From contig JAEDGW010000033.1 in assembly GCA_016297325.1 (NCBI GenBank), positions 1-23,471 on the forward strand: 23,471 nucleotides of DNA. Reading direction: 5' to 3'. This stretch comes from Coprococcus sp. Its GTDB lineage: Bacteria > Bacillota > Clostridia > Lachnospirales > Lachnospiraceae. The notes under the pieces are model-generated. The model was not told the origin of the DNA, made no database searches, and saw only the letters and a program-made list of their open reading frames with translations. Shown piece by piece: positions 1 through 7,376 of the stretch. The position numbers were made by a program, and so were the translations under genes. Position 1 is the first letter of the stretch. Each line of letters begins with the position of its first letter.

Positions 1-93
1 CTTGTGAGACTGATATTCAGAACCATATTTAAGAAACAGCTTGCGGGAGCAGGATGTGCCGAGACATCAAAGGCGCCTCAGCCAGAGGCTTAA
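1..93 (+). CDS. C-terminal end of an unidentified gene (partial)
   Basis: Frame 1 is open from the window edge for 30 codons and stops at TAA 91-93. The visible tail starts hydrophobic and basic and ends in a polar stretch finishing PQPEA. This could be the end of a membrane protein, but no family can be recognised from 30 residues. The next gene has its own promoter-like sequence at 103-131, so this tail probably belongs to a separate transcript. The open frame could also be chance. Confidence 0.35.
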   Translation, partial: LVRLIFRTIFKKQLAGAGCAETSKAPQPEA

Positions 94-102
94 CCAAAAG
101 TG

Positions 103-131
103 TAGACAAAGCCCGCGTGAGGTGTTACAAT
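103..131 (+). promoter_or_regulatory. Probable sigma-A promoter of the methyltransferase gene
   Basis: TAGACA (103-108), a 17-bp spacer and TACAAT (126-131) each match the consensus hexamers at 5 of 6 positions. They lie about 38 bp upstream of the GTG start at 169 and after the stop of the preceding frame. Confidence 0.5.
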
Positions 132-168
132 CCGTTCAAATTGTAGTTTTTAGGACAGAGGAAGAGTA

Positions 169-2301
169 GTGAGTGATATACATATAACGCTGGGCGATCT
201 GTGTCAACAGCTCTCCATATCGAGGGCAACGGGTAGAAATTGGCTCAGACTTGGGAAAATTGAATCACAGGGCAAGCAGCCTGATGGTGCGGTGTATTTC
301 ACCGAGGACTATGTCAGGTCTGTAAATGAATCACTGAGAACGGGGAAACGTCAGTCACTTCGCAGCCGCAGGAATAAGGGATACGTGTCCGGGAAATGTC
401 TGTATGACAGATATGTGTCAGAAAACTGTGTAAGTACAAGTGAGGTAAAGAAACTTGCAGATGTACTTGCAGAGAGGGGCGTATGCGTGACAGAGACTGT
501 TATGAGAGCTCTGCTGGCGGACTGCGCACTCAAGCTGCTGATAAGCAGCGGGGCTTTGCTGCGTGATGGATGTAATGACACTAAAACAGGAAATACAGGG
601 GAAAATGCTGATCGCGTAATAGAAGATTTTACAGGAAAAGCTGGCTTTGCGGAGAATGAACTCCTCCTGGCATATATAGATGGAAGCTTTCCGGTAGGTA
701 TCTGGAATGTTCTGATTGACGATATAATCGGAGACCCTGGGAAAACTTCAGATTGGATAAAGGCTAACAGAGAGTTCTTTGATATTCACTATGAGTACCA
801 GAAGGGGGAGGATATACCCGGTCTGCTCTATATGTCCATAAGGGATATAGGAAGCCGCAAGGCGGCGGGATCATATTACACCCCTACGGATATAGTCAGG
901 AAGATGGCAGATGATGTATTTGGTGATATCGGAGAGCGTATGGAGAGAATAAAGCATAGACTTCTGGATCCATGCTGCGGAACAGGTAATTTTCTGATAC
1001 AACTGCCGGATGACATAGAGCTTTGCAACATATATGCATGTGATATAGATGAATTCAGCGTACAGCTTGCAAGGGTTAATCTGGCACTGAACAGACTGAC
1101 TGATAAATGCGATTCAAATGAGGCTACAGGCATACAGACTATATATGAGAATGTGGTATGTACGGATTTCCTTATAAAGGCGCGGTTTGTGTCAGAATTT
1201 GCAGATCACGAATTCGATATTATCATTGGAAATCCTCCATGGGGATATGCATTTGGCAGTGATATGCGAAGATACCTGAAAACGGCATACAGGACAGCCC
1301 AGGGAAAAGGCATTGAATCATATGATGTGTTCGTAGAGAGAGCTCTTGAATTGCTGGAATATGGAGGCGCACTCGCATTTGTGCTGCCGGAGGCATTGCT
1401 TGACGTGCGAAATCACAGCGCAGTCAGACATCTCATAGCAGAGTCGGCAAATGTGAGACATGTGGATTTTATCGGTGATGTATTTTCTGGCGTTCAGTGT
1501 CCTGCGGTGACGTTGCGACTTGAGAAAAGCCGTGATGCCGGGCACTGCGAGGGAGCAGAGATCGAGAAGAATGGCGAAGCATTTGTCATCATGGACGACA
1601 GACCTCTGGATGCTCATGGATTTGCGCTCAGGATAAGTGATGAGGAGTACCGGCTCCTTGCCAAACTGGAAGCTGCGGAGAACTGTGTGCGTCTTAAGGA
1701 GCAGGCGGATTTTGCACTGGGTATTGTGACAGGGGACAATAAGAGATATTTGTCAAATGAGTGCCTTGACGGTATGGAACCGGTGGTGACTGGTTCAGAT
1801 GTGTACAGGTACAGGTATCAGGATTCTGGCAAATACGTGGATCCGGATCTGGCTTTGTACCAGCAGGCGGCACCTGCCGAGCTTTACCGTGCACCAGAGA
1901 AACTGATATACAGATTCATCAACCGCCAGTTGGTATTCGCATATGATGACAGGCAGAGACTTACGCTTAATAGCTGCAATGTGGTCATTCCGCGTGTGGA
2001 AGGGCTGGACATAAAGTATATCATGGCTGTGTTTAACTCCCGGGTGGCACAGTATATGTATGAGAAACGGTATCATGCGGTAAAGGTGCTGAGATCTCAT
2101 ATTGAATCAATCCCGATACCGTTGGCAGACGTGAGGTCACAGCGGGAGATCATCCAAATGGTGGATAACCTTATGACATGTGAGCATATGTGTGATCTGT
2201 ATGACGAGATCGATGATGCCGTGCGAAGACTGTATGGTGTGGGCGATGAAGATTACGAGTTTATCAGGCGGACTTTATCCGGAAACAGATATATGTTATA
2301 A
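169..2301 (+). CDS. Orphan N6-adenine-type DNA methyltransferase with N-terminal HTH
   Basis: A 710-residue protein likely to transfer a methyl group from S-adenosylmethionine to DNA, probably to adenine. Residues ~6-35 look like a MerR/HTH_17-type DNA-binding helix-turn-helix. Residues 234-246 (GSYYTPTDIVRKM) fit methylase motif X. Residues 265-277 (LLDPCCGTGNFLI) are the SAM-binding motif I, and NPPW at 355-358 is the catalytic motif IV. The last ~200 residues resemble a TaqI-like target recognition domain. The start is GTG with a GAGGAAGAG-type ribosome site just upstream. No PD-(D/E)XK nuclease motif is visible in the N-terminal part, and no restriction gene lies next to it, unlike type IIG enzymes or complete R-M systems. 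It could be an epigenetic regulator, a defence remnant or a solitary methylase. The methylase call is firm; the target is unknown. Confidence 0.85.
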   Translation: MSDIHITLGDLCQQLSISRATGRNWLRLGKIESQGKQPDGAVYFTEDYVRSVNESLRTGKRQSLRSRRNKGYVSGKCLYDRYVSENCVSTSEVKKLADVLAERGVCVTETVMRALLADCALKLLISSGALLRDGCNDTKTGNTGENADRVIEDFTGKAGFAENELLLAYIDGSFPVGIWNVLIDDIIGDPGKTSDWIKANREFFDIHYEYQKGEDIPGLLYMSIRDIGSRKAAGSYYTPTDIVRKMADDVFGDIGERMERIKHRLLDPCCGTGNFLIQLPDDIELCNIYACDIDEFSVQLARVNLALNRLTDKCDSNEATGIQTIYENVVCTDFLIKARFVSEFADHEFDIIIGNPPWGYAFGSDMRRYLKTAYRTAQGKGIESYDVFVERALELLEYGGALAFVLPEALLDVRNHSAVRHLIAESANVRHVDFIGDVFSGVQCPAVTLRLEKSRDAGHCEGAEIEKNGEAFVIMDDRPLDAHGFALRISDEEYRLLAKLEAAENCVRLKEQADFALGIVTGDNKRYLSNECLDGMEPVVTGSDVYRYRYQDSGKYVDPDLALYQQAAPAELYRAPEKLIYRFINRQLVFAYDDRQRLTLNSCNVVIPRVEGLDIKYIMAVFNSRVAQYMYEKRYHAVKVLRSHIESIPIPLADVRSQREIIQMVDNLMTCEHMCDLYDEIDDAVRRLYGVGDEDYEFIRRTLSGNRYML

Positions 2302-2362
2302 AGATAGATGGAATATGTTACTTTTACATGGATTCTATTAATATAAGAAAGAGGAAGAGACT

Positions 2363-3181
2363 ATGAACAATATACTGCTGATAAATGATATGGCGGGATA
2401 TGGAAAGGTGGCACTTTCTGCGATGATCCCTATTATGTCCAACATGAACTTCCAGGTGTACAATCTGCCGACGGCATTGGTGTCCAACACACTTGATTAT
2501 GGAAAATTTGATATTCTGGAAACCACAGGGTATATGAAGAACAGTATGAGGGTGTGGGATGAACTTGGATTCACATTTGACACCATAGCTACGGGATTCC
2601 TTGTGTCGGAGGAGCAGACAAAGCTTGTGTCGGAGTATTGCGGACAGAAGAAAGCTCAGGGAGCTTTTATATTTGTTGACCCGATAATGGGTGATGACGG
2701 TGTGCTTTACAACGGAGTAACAGAGAACACAGTTGGTTATATGAAAAAGATGTGCCAGGTGGCGGATCTCATAGTTCCGAATTATACTGAGGCGGCCTTT
2801 CTGGCAGGCAAATACACGGACAAGAAGGTTCTCACACGTGAAGAGGCGGACGATCTTGCCCGCACACTTCATGGGTATGGTGCGCAGTCAGTCGTTATAA
2901 CAAGCATCAATATAGACGGACAGACCAGCACGCTCATGCTTGATGGTGAGGATGACAGAATAAGCGTGTTCCAATATACAGAGATACCTGTGAGATTTCC
3001 GGGAACAGGTGATATATTCTCTGCGGTCCTGATAGGAAGATACAGAAGCGGACACAGCATGGAAGACAGTGTACAGGCAGCCATGAAGATAGTGGAGAAG
3101 CTGATAGACCTTAATAAGGATAACGCAGACAAATACAAGGGAATCCCGCTGGAGCAGTATATAGAGGTGATAACAAAATGA
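2363..3181 (+). CDS. Pyridoxamine/pyridoxal kinase (PdxY/PdxK-like), copy 1
   Basis: A 272-residue ribokinase-fold kinase expected to phosphorylate pyridoxal, pyridoxamine or pyridoxine with ATP in vitamin B6 salvage. Visible signatures are the N-terminal LLINDMAGYGK strand-loop, DPIMGDDG (106-113), VPNYTEAAFL (138-147) and the anion-hole/catalytic motif PGTGD ending at Asp217. Length is normal for the family. A GAGGAAGAG ribosome site precedes ATG 2363. The next gene overlaps its stop codon (ATGA), so the two are translationally coupled. A second homologue lies at 12529-13356 on the other strand; the two are clearly diverged paralogues. Substrate preference cannot be read from sequence. Confidence 0.87.
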   Translation: MNNILLINDMAGYGKVALSAMIPIMSNMNFQVYNLPTALVSNTLDYGKFDILETTGYMKNSMRVWDELGFTFDTIATGFLVSEEQTKLVSEYCGQKKAQGAFIFVDPIMGDDGVLYNGVTENTVGYMKKMCQVADLIVPNYTEAAFLAGKYTDKKVLTREEADDLARTLHGYGAQSVVITSINIDGQTSTLMLDGEDDRISVFQYTEIPVRFPGTGDIFSAVLIGRYRSGHSMEDSVQAAMKIVEKLIDLNKDNADKYKGIPLEQYIEVITK

Positions 3182-3486
3182 GCAGACCACAGATCAGAAT
3201 AACGCTGATAGACCGCAAAGGGCCTCATGGGTGTCACAGAGGACACAAGATAGGAGATTCCTATGATTTTGATACTGAGAGAGGCCAGCTCTGTCCGATG
3301 GCTATGCATGTGGCATTTCCGTATGTGGACATTCTGAGATATGGCGGCAGCATACCGGGAAATGAGCCGGGAAGTGCAGTATTCTGCTGCCCTGACGTGG
3401 ACACAATAAATGTGTTCAGAATAGAGACGATTTCTCCAGATGATGATTCTTCGGATGGTGATTCTCCAGCTGGTGAAGGACGATAG
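3178..3486 (+). CDS. TIGR04076-type small cysteine-containing protein
   Basis: A 102-residue protein whose first ~85 residues fit the TIGR04076 family of unknown function. The signs are a short beta strand (IRITLIDRKG), then Cys19-x3-His23, then GQLCP with Cys39, a V/DILRYGG segment, and a paired Cys70-Cys71 before a final strand. The spaced Cys and His residues suggest metal or cofactor binding, but that is inference. The last ~15 residues form an acidic Asp/Ser tail. Its ATG overlaps the stop of the kinase gene, so co-expression with B6 salvage is likely. The biochemical role is unknown. Confidence 0.7.
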   Translation: MSRPQIRITLIDRKGPHGCHRGHKIGDSYDFDTERGQLCPMAMHVAFPYVDILRYGGSIPGNEPGSAVFCCPDVDTINVFRIETISPDDDSSDGDSPAGEGR

Positions 3487-3630
3487 ATCGTAAGCTGACA
3501 TTTCTTCATATGTTCTGGTAAAGAGACGGTAAAAGTAGATACTACCCGGAGCAAAAACCGCTGTCGATATACTATAATGATTAACAGGTGATATGGAATC
3601 ACGTAATGTATACGACAGGAGGTGGCACGT

Positions 3631-4077
3631 ATGTTATCAGACAGAAAAAAACGCAATATACTTGTATGGCTTATTATTGCCGTCATATGTGTCTCCTATC
3701 TGGGAACTGAGGGACTCTACAATTCAAAGGTCAGGAACTGTTCGGCCGGCTCGGTTGCAACGCTGGGCGGAAACCGCAGCATAGACAGTGGAAATAACGA
3801 TATGCTGGGAGTTGTAGACACAAGCTATGGGCTGTCGATCCAACAGAGGAATCTGAATCCGGGCAACTCGGAAAAAAAGGCAGAGCCGTTTGGGTTGCTT
3901 GCATTTGCAGTTTTTGCCCTGCTTCTTTGGCTCGTATACAGCATGTCAGCATTTGCCGGGGGATATGCCCGGGCGTCCGGCTGCGGCAGGTGGATGCTGC
4001 TGATATATATACATAAGAAAGATGGCAAAAAACGTCTGGGATACGCCGATGAAGGGTATCTCAGATGTTGCGGATAA
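3631..4077 (+). CDS. Hypothetical membrane protein with two transmembrane segments
   Basis: A 148-residue protein I cannot assign to a family. ATG 3631 is chosen because a strong AGGAGGTG site (3617-3624) lies at ideal spacing; the in-frame GTG at 3622 falls inside that site. A basic N-terminus (SDRKKR) precedes a hydrophobic helix at residues ~10-25. A polar loop of ~60 residues follows, then a second helix at ~86-108, and a basic cysteine-containing tail. By the positive-inside rule both ends are probably cytoplasmic and the loop outside. A TATAAT at 3573-3578 could be its -10 box, but no good -35 is seen. Confidence 0.6.
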   Translation: MLSDRKKRNILVWLIIAVICVSYLGTEGLYNSKVRNCSAGSVATLGGNRSIDSGNNDMLGVVDTSYGLSIQQRNLNPGNSEKKAEPFGLLAFAVFALLLWLVYSMSAFAGGYARASGCGRWMLLIYIHKKDGKKRLGYADEGYLRCCG

Positions 4078-4161
4078 ACATTAGAAATAAAATAGAATAA
4101 TTATGCATCTGAGCCTTCATTGGTGTTTCGGTGATCTAAGAGATGACAAGAAGACAGAATT

Positions 4162-4178
4162 TAAGCGCAGCGCGCTTA
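4162..4178. repeat. Short perfect inverted repeat before a small ORF
   Basis: TAAGCGC, a 3-base centre, then GCGCTTA: a perfect 7-bp inverted repeat ending 7 bp before the AAGGAG ribosome site of the 53-residue ORF. It has no T-tract, so it is more likely an operator or a translation-modulating stem than a terminator. Its function is not known. Confidence 0.4.
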
Positions 4179-4198
4179 CCAGTGAAGGAGAGATAATT

Positions 4199-4360
4199 AT
4201 GGCAATGGATATTTTGGCTTATACATTCGGAATCATAGCACTTGCAGCAGCGATCAAATGTTTTGTTGATGAGAATTGGGGTGAAAAAATGCACCACGAA
4301 TCAGAATCTGATGCGGGTGCAAAGGTTCAGGATGATGATCAGGGCAGAAAGATAGCCTAA
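4199..4360 (+). CDS. Small single-pass membrane protein (53 aa)
   Basis: ATG 4199 has AAGGAG (4185-4190) 8 bp upstream, which supports a translated 53-residue product rather than the longer frame starting at 4103. Residues ~3-20 form one hydrophobic helix (MDILAYTFGIIALAAA). An acidic, His/Asp/Gln-rich hydrophilic tail of about 30 residues follows. No family is recognised. It sits 121 bp after another small membrane protein and is closed off by a strong hairpin 57 bp downstream. Confidence 0.5.
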   Translation: MAMDILAYTFGIIALAAAIKCFVDENWGEKMHHESESDAGAKVQDDDQGRKIA

Positions 4361-4417
4361 GAAAATAATGCGGCTCATTTATAAATTTGGGTCGGATAGA
4401 GAAGAAAATTATAAATA

Positions 4418-4474
4418 AAAATCCCACAGATATGTAGGTCTGACACTCGGCGAGACACATATCTGTGGGATTTT
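4418..4474 (+). terminator. Strong intrinsic terminator (18-bp perfect stem)
   Basis: Arms 4418-4435 and 4457-4474 are perfectly complementary over 18 bp. An extra GTCT/AGAC pairing lies within the 21-base loop. The second arm ends in TTTT and the first starts with AAAA, so the hairpin could work in both directions. It follows the small ORF and insulates the downstream esterase promoter. Confidence 0.75.
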
Positions 4475-4523
4475 ATGGTTTATGCGGCAAACTTTTTGAT
4501 GTGTGATTAAAAATAATTAGTAA

Positions 4524-4567
4524 TTAGCTAAATTAAGTTTGACCATATACTTAAAATTAGCTAATAT
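4524..4567 (+). promoter_or_regulatory. Esterase promoter embedded in a 41-bp palindrome
   Basis: TTGACC (4539-4544), a 17-bp spacer and TAATAT (4562-4567) form a good sigma-A promoter. It is enclosed by a near-perfect inverted repeat: TTAGCTAA at 4524-4531 and again at 4557-4564, each followed inward by TTAAGT (4533-4538) or its complement ACTTAA (4549-4554). The outer boxes are 33 bp apart, about three helical turns. The placement over -35 and -10 fits a repressor operator. The regulator is not identifiable here. Confidence 0.6.
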
Positions 4568-4668
4568 GAGATTAGGAATGTATATGGAACACAGGAATGA
4601 CAAAAGAATACGTGACATCATGGGTATTATACATTTGCGGAAAAATAATAGTGACAGGGGACTATGTT

Positions 4669-5715
4669 ATGAGAATCAAGCCAAATGATGTTATGATCAG
4701 GTACACTGGACGTACCTGCTGGACAGATGAAGGATGTCCGATATGGGTATATCCATGTACGTCTGCGGAGATGAAATTTACAGGTAACACACTTAAGATA
4801 AAAGTGTCAAACAAGAATAATTACTGGGACAATTATCTGGGCTGTATAATTGACCAGTCCCAGAGGAGTTATCTGCTCAATAAAGATGGAATTACGGAAC
4901 TTGAGATAATGGTTCCGGATAATGATAAAGGCGAGCATCGTGTGCTGTTTTTCAAGAGGCAGGATGCATGCCATGAGGTGACTATACTTGAGTATGAGAT
5001 AGGCGATGGGGAGAGACTTCTTCCGCTGACGCCGCTCACAGGAAGAAGGATTGAAGTATATGGAGATTCTGTATCCGCTGGAGAGGTGTCTGAGGCGGTC
5101 GACTGTGTCGGCATGGAAGATCCGGTGCACAATGGCGGCTACTCGAACAGCTGGTATTCATATGCGTGGATAACTGCCAGAAAGCTGAAGGCTCAGATCC
5201 ATGATGTGGCACAGGGCGGAATGGCACTGATGGATGGCACAGGATGGTTTCAGGAGCCAGATCAGATAGGAATGGAGAGTGCGTGGGACAAAGTCCGTTA
5301 TAATCCGGTATTTGGTTCAGCAACAAGTTGGGATTTTTCCAAGTATACACCACAGGTAGTCATAGTGGCCATAGGCCAGAACGATAATCACCCATATGAT
5401 TTCATGAAGAACGAATATAACGGTGAGATGGCAGTCAAATGGCGGAAACGCTATAGGGATTTCCTGCTGAAGCTCAGACAGACATATCCGGACGCACACA
5501 TAATATGCTGCACGACTCTGCTCTGCCATGACTGTTCATGGGACAAGGCTATTGACGATGTTGTGCATGACGTAGATGACAAGATGATCACACACTATAT
5601 ATTTGGAAGAAACGGATTTGCTACACCGGGACACCTCCGTATTCCTGAGGCATGCGAGATGGCGACTGAGCTTACAGAGTATATAGAAAGTCTTGGGATA
5701 TATGACATTTCATAA
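4669..5715 (+). CDS. CE2-like carbohydrate acetylesterase (SGNH hydrolase)
   Basis: A 348-residue esterase of the carbohydrate esterase family 2 type, expected to remove O-acetyl groups from plant polysaccharides or their oligosaccharides. Residues ~1-115 form the beta-sandwich N-terminal domain. The SGNH domain then begins with YGDSVSAGE, Ser134 being the nucleophile. GQND at 236-239 supplies the oxyanion Asn, and TPGH supplies the probable catalytic His322. No signal peptide is seen, so it is probably cytoplasmic and acts on imported oligosaccharides. ATG 4669 is chosen for the AGGGG site at 4656-4660; a start at 4597 would add 24 residues with a weaker site. The promoter/operator lies at 4524-4567, and the stop codon lies inside the first 93-bp repeat. 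It probably forms an operon with the SGNH gene at 5942. Confidence 0.8.
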   Translation: MRIKPNDVMIRYTGRTCWTDEGCPIWVYPCTSAEMKFTGNTLKIKVSNKNNYWDNYLGCIIDQSQRSYLLNKDGITELEIMVPDNDKGEHRVLFFKRQDACHEVTILEYEIGDGERLLPLTPLTGRRIEVYGDSVSAGEVSEAVDCVGMEDPVHNGGYSNSWYSYAWITARKLKAQIHDVAQGGMALMDGTGWFQEPDQIGMESAWDKVRYNPVFGSATSWDFSKYTPQVVIVAIGQNDNHPYDFMKNEYNGEMAVKWRKRYRDFLLKLRQTYPDAHIICCTTLLCHDCSWDKAIDDVVHDVDDKMITHYIFGRNGFATPGHLRIPEACEMATELTEYIESLGIYDIS

Positions 5716-5929
5716 GGAGGGACCCGCGTGAGCGGGAGGATTCCTTGTGAAGTACGCAGACGCCGCGCGCAGCGCCTATAAATGCGTCTGCACAATTTCA
5801 TTTCATAAGGAGGGACCCGCGTGAGCGGGAGGATTCCTTGTGAAGTACGCAGACGCCGCGCGCAGCGCCTATAAATGCGTCTGCACAATTTCATTTCATA
5901 AGGAGGGACCCGCGTGAGCGGGAGGATTC
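5706..5929 (+). repeat. Tandem 93-bp structured repeat, 2.4 copies
   Basis: Units run 5706-5798 and 5799-5891, with a partial third at 5892-5929; the copies appear identical. Each full unit can fold into two hairpins. The first has AAGGA/TCCTT outside and CCCGC-GTGA-GCGGG inside (5714-5746 in copy 1). The second is GCAGACGC (5756-5763) paired with GCGTCTGC (5784-5791). Each unit also has AAGGAGGG followed at proper spacing by GTG (5728 in copy 1) opening a 17-codon Arg-rich mini-ORF that stops at 5779-5781. The array starts within the last codons of the CE2 gene and ends 12 bp before the next start codon. Confidence 0.9.
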
Positions 5930-5941
5930 GGAGGAATAATT

Positions 5942-7162
5942 ATGGGAATTTACAATCTTGAAAGGATAAAGTCGGTGATACGCCGGGCTGAAAAAGGGGA
6001 AGAGCTCACGATCGCTTTTCTGGGAGGTTCCATAACCCAGGGAAGCCTTGCAACTGAGCACAAATATACCTATGCATACAGGGTATACAGATGGTGGTGT
6101 GATACATTTCCCAAGGCAAAGTTCAACTATGTAAATGGCGGAATTGGCGGAACGGATTCATACTACGGTGTGTCTAGAGCTGTGACAGATGTACTTATGT
6201 ATCAGCCGGATTTCGTGATGGTTGATTTCAGCGTAAACGACACGAAAAACGAGATGAACCGTGAGACATACGAGGGAGTTATCAGGAAACTTCTCGGCTG
6301 GAGTTCGCATCCGGCTGTTATGGTTCTGAACAATATATATTATGACAGTGGTGTGACCGCTCAGGATATCCACAATGAGGTTGCGGACTACTACGGAGTG
6401 CCGCATGTGAGTATACGTGAAACTGTGTACCGCCGGATGAAGGCGGGGGAATATACTCAGGACGAGATAACCCCGGACGGACTTCATCCGAACGACAAAG
6501 GCCATGGACTTGTGGCAGATGAGATAACAAAGCTGCTGGCCGGGATCGTCGGTGGTGTGGATGCTGCGGAGATAGCAGGTGCGATGCAGGCAGGTGAAGA
6601 GTTCTCTGATGCGGAGTTATCTAGTGAAGAGTTCTCTGATGCGGAGTTATCTAGTGAAGAGTTCTCTGGTGCGGAGCAGTCAGGCTGTAGTGTAGATACG
6701 AATGTAGCACGTTCAGAAGAGGTAGGACTTCCTGTACCTCTCACGGCAAATGCCTACGAGTACGCAAGAAGACTTACCATACGTGAGATCTGCCCAAAGC
6801 TCTCCGGATTCAGAGCCGATACCCATGAGAAGATGGGACACCTAGATCATTTCAAGAACGGATGGATCGGGGTAAATGCCGGTGACAGCATCACATTTGA
6901 GCTTGAGGGAAGCTGTATAGGTATACAGTACAGGAAGACGATATCAAGACCGGCGGTCAGGGCACAGGCTGTACTTGACGGGGATGTGGAGCATCCGGTT
7001 TTGCTTGATGGTAATTTTGATGAGGATTGGGGCGACTGCCTGTATATCCAGCCGGTACTTCATCACGGAGAAAAGAAAACTCACACTCTTGAGATAACTG
7101 CCCTTGATGATGAGTGTGCTGGGACCACACCATTCTACCTTATGTCCATAATAGTTGCCTGA
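5942..7162 (+). CDS. Two-domain SGNH esterase, CE17-like
   Basis: A 406-residue SGNH hydrolase. Catalytic block residues are Ser30 in LGGSITQG, Gly in NGGIGG (65-70), Asn99-Asp100 in FSVND, and Asp179/His182 in PDGLHPNDKGH. Residues ~270-406 form a second, beta-rich domain compatible with a carbohydrate-binding jelly roll. The order SGNH then C-terminal beta domain, next to a CE2 gene, resembles the mannan acetylesterase pair RiCE2/RiCE17 described from Roseburia intestinalis, so a partner role in deacetylating mannan oligosaccharides is inferred. The two domains are joined by an acidic linker with three 10-residue repeats (about 219-245). No signal peptide is present. GGAGGAATAATTATG gives the start. 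Confidence 0.72.
   Translation: MGIYNLERIKSVIRRAEKGEELTIAFLGGSITQGSLATEHKYTYAYRVYRWWCDTFPKAKFNYVNGGIGGTDSYYGVSRAVTDVLMYQPDFVMVDFSVNDTKNEMNRETYEGVIRKLLGWSSHPAVMVLNNIYYDSGVTAQDIHNEVADYYGVPHVSIRETVYRRMKAGEYTQDEITPDGLHPNDKGHGLVADEITKLLAGIVGGVDAAEIAGAMQAGEEFSDAELSSEEFSDAELSSEEFSGAEQSGCSVDTNVARSEEVGLPVPLTANAYEYARRLTIREICPKLSGFRADTHEKMGHLDHFKNGWIGVNAGDSITFELEGSCIGIQYRKTISRPAVRAQAVLDGDVEHPVLLDGNFDEDWGDCLYIQPVLHHGEKKTHTLEITALDDECAGTTPFYLMSIIVA
6594..6676 (+). repeat. In-frame 30-bp tandem repeat in the SGNH linker
   Basis: A 30-bp unit is repeated at 6594-6623, 6624-6653 and, partially, from 6654. It encodes EEFSDAELSS-type decapeptides (third copy GAEQ). The two full copies are identical at DNA level, suggesting recent slippage. 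It lengthens the acidic linker between the catalytic and beta-rich domains. Confidence 0.9.
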
Positions 7163-7247
7163 AAAGATGGCATCTGAAAATTTGTCAAACATATATTCTT
7201 ACATGGCTATCTGAAGGATAGAAAATAAAAATACATGATGTTGTATA

Positions 7248-7276
7248 TTGCAAAATTGGAGATATAGGACTATTAT
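7248..7276 (+). promoter_or_regulatory. Possible cyanase promoter upstream of the leader hairpin
   Basis: TTGCAA (7248-7253), 17 bp, TATTAT (7271-7276) is a plausible sigma-A promoter. A transcript from it would reach the terminator hairpin at 7294 after only about ten nucleotides, so either the hairpin is a regulated attenuator or this promoter match is fortuitous. Confidence 0.35.
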
Positions 7277-7293
7277 TAGCACAGAAAGTACAA

Positions 7294-7330
7294 AGAGGTA
7301 CTGCGATATTTCGCAGTGCCTCTATTTTTT
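7294..7330 (+). terminator. Intrinsic terminator/attenuator upstream of cyanase
   Basis: Arms 7294-7306 and 7311-7323 pair over 13 bp with one G-T pair and a 4-base loop, followed by ATTTTTTT. It lies 131 bp after the SGNH esterase stop and 47 bp before the cyanase start. It may end the esterase transcript or act as a leader attenuator for cynS. Confidence 0.8.
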
Positions 7331-7376
7331 TATACGACGGTTTTATACCGGAACAGTATCAAAGGAGGATGATATT

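Noticed and set aside
2324..2872. Minus-strand ORF of 182 residues opposite the first pyridoxal kinase
   Set aside because: It is a shadow of the kinase gene: composition rich in Cys/His/Ile without domain features and no ribosome site.
5595..5894. Minus-strand ORF with a duplicated 31-residue Arg-rich peptide
   Set aside because: It is created by the 93-bp tandem repeat, whose length is a multiple of three, read antisense across the end of the CE2 gene. There is no suitable ribosome site, and the real genes on both sides are on the plus strand.
7248..7376. N-terminal extension of cyanase
   Set aside because: The frame runs through a terminator hairpin and T-tract. The start at 7377 has a perfect ribosome site and gives the normal family length.
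7170..7376. Riboswitch in the cynS leader
   Set aside because: Apart from the terminator hairpin no conserved aptamer-like set of stems could be recognised by eye. A covariance-model search of this interval would decide.
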